Shown here: positions 6,867 to 7,233 of the stretch, piece by piece
Layout of the letters: each line of letters begins with the position of its first letter
Position numbering within the stretch: position 1 is the first letter of the stretch
Source: Segetibacter sp.
GTDB lineage: Bacteria; Bacteroidota; Bacteroidia; Chitinophagales; Chitinophagaceae
Assembly: GCA_030146445.1 (NCBI GenBank)
Contig: JASLBT010000212.1
Location: 1-7,233 of the forward strand
Direction: 5' to 3'
Length of the DNA: 7,233 nt
Made by a program: the position numbers and the translations under genes
Notes under the pieces: model-generated
Seen by the model: only the letters and a program-made list of their open reading frames with translations
Told to the model about the DNA's origin: nothing
Database searches by the model: none

Positions 6867-7233
6867 TTATTGGTTTGCCTCTGTCTGGCCTTTCCAATCA
6901 TCTGTTCTGAATGGGGAAGCAGGCAGGCCAGCGCTGTTATAAAGGTCGGCAACCGGGATGTTTCGCCAGGCATACCGAACCGCTACAGGCCGCGGGACCC
7001 CGGGAGCAGATACCACTACTTTATCCTTCTTAATTACAGCAGTCGCTGGTACGAATCGTTGATCCGCGCCGGCAATCATAAACTCTTTGAGCCCTTTCGG
7101 GGTGTTTAGTCCGCGTGCGTGCTGAAATTTAATGACGATCTTGTCGCCGCTTACTTTCATCGAACGATACAGGGGGCCGGAGTACTCAATTTGTTTACGG
7201 TACAGCTTATTTAAAGGCCAAAGGCTGAGCCGC
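6867..7233 (-). CDS. Sialate O-acetylesterase-like carbohydrate esterase (partial, N-terminus beyond right edge)
   Basis: The frame is open to the right edge and gives 121 C-terminal residues. A start at the internal Met at 7160 would be wrong, because the family pattern continues upstream of it (RLSLWPLNKLY, then EYSGPLYRSMKV). EYSGPLYRS, FQHARGL, VRYAW (visible residues 85-89) and LPASPFRTDDW (103-113) match the C-terminal beta-sandwich region of the SASA/9-O-acetylesterase family as I know it. The SGNH catalytic Ser and Asp/His lie outside the window, so activity cannot be judged. Despite the family name, members in pectin loci are thought to deacetylate plant polysaccharides; here the likely substrate is acetylated rhamnogalacturonan-I (inference from its neighbours). 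It is the most upstream gene seen, 149 bp before the large PL11 gene on the same strand. Residues after RTDDW (KGQTEANQ) form a short tail with no T9SS sorting domain. Confidence 0.87.
   Translation of the reverse strand, partial: RLSLWPLNKLYRKQIEYSGPLYRSMKVSGDKIVIKFQHARGLNTPKGLKEFMIAGADQRFVPATAVIKKDKVVVSAPGVPRPVAVRYAWRNIPVADLYNSAGLPASPFRTDDWKGQTEANQ

Noticed and set aside
6774..7109. Plus-strand open frame of 111 codons
   Set aside because: It is antisense to the esterase C-terminus, which has clear family motifs in the opposite frame.

Overview
The window reads as part of a rhamnogalacturonan-I (pectin backbone) degradation locus from a member of the Bacteroidota, most like the Chitinophagaceae or Sphingobacteriaceae. 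This assignment rests on a type IX secretion (T9SS) C-terminal sorting domain with the LFPNPTSG motif, start codons without a Shine-Dalgarno sequence, signal peptides ending in A-Q, and a set of enzyme families typical of polysaccharide utilization loci. The genus is inferred; there is no rRNA or other marker to settle it.

All four recognisable genes lie on the minus strand, so transcription runs from the right edge to the left. In that order they are: (1) the C-terminal 121 residues of a sialate O-acetylesterase-type carbohydrate esterase, cut by the right edge; (2) after 149 bp, a 1212-residue secreted rhamnogalacturonan lyase (PL11) with an N-terminal seven-repeat beta-propeller-like region and a T9SS tail; (3) after 88 bp, a 476-residue periplasmic GH28 glycosidase; (4) after a roughly 630-bp non-coding gap, the N-terminal 305 to 310 residues of a second PL11 lyase without the propeller, cut by the left edge.

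A plausible division of labour is as follows. The esterase removes acetyl groups that block the backbone. The T9SS-exported PL11 cuts rhamnogalacturonan at the cell surface. The second PL11 and the GH28 enzyme trim the fragments in the periplasm. The GH28 protein departs from the polygalacturonase consensus at several active-site motifs, which fits a rhamnogalacturonan rather than a homogalacturonan substrate. No SusC/SusD pair, regulator or unsaturated-uronyl hydrolase is visible, so the locus probably continues outside the window.

The long gap between the GH28 gene and the second PL11 gene holds a tandem array of three 64-bp units built from CAT-starting heptamers, a cluster of two small inverted repeats, and one Bacteroidota-type -7 promoter element. 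The most unusual items are the propeller-PL11-T9SS fusion, the altered GH28 active-site motifs and the 64-bp tandem array. I see known enzyme families in an unusual arrangement, not a wholly new system.
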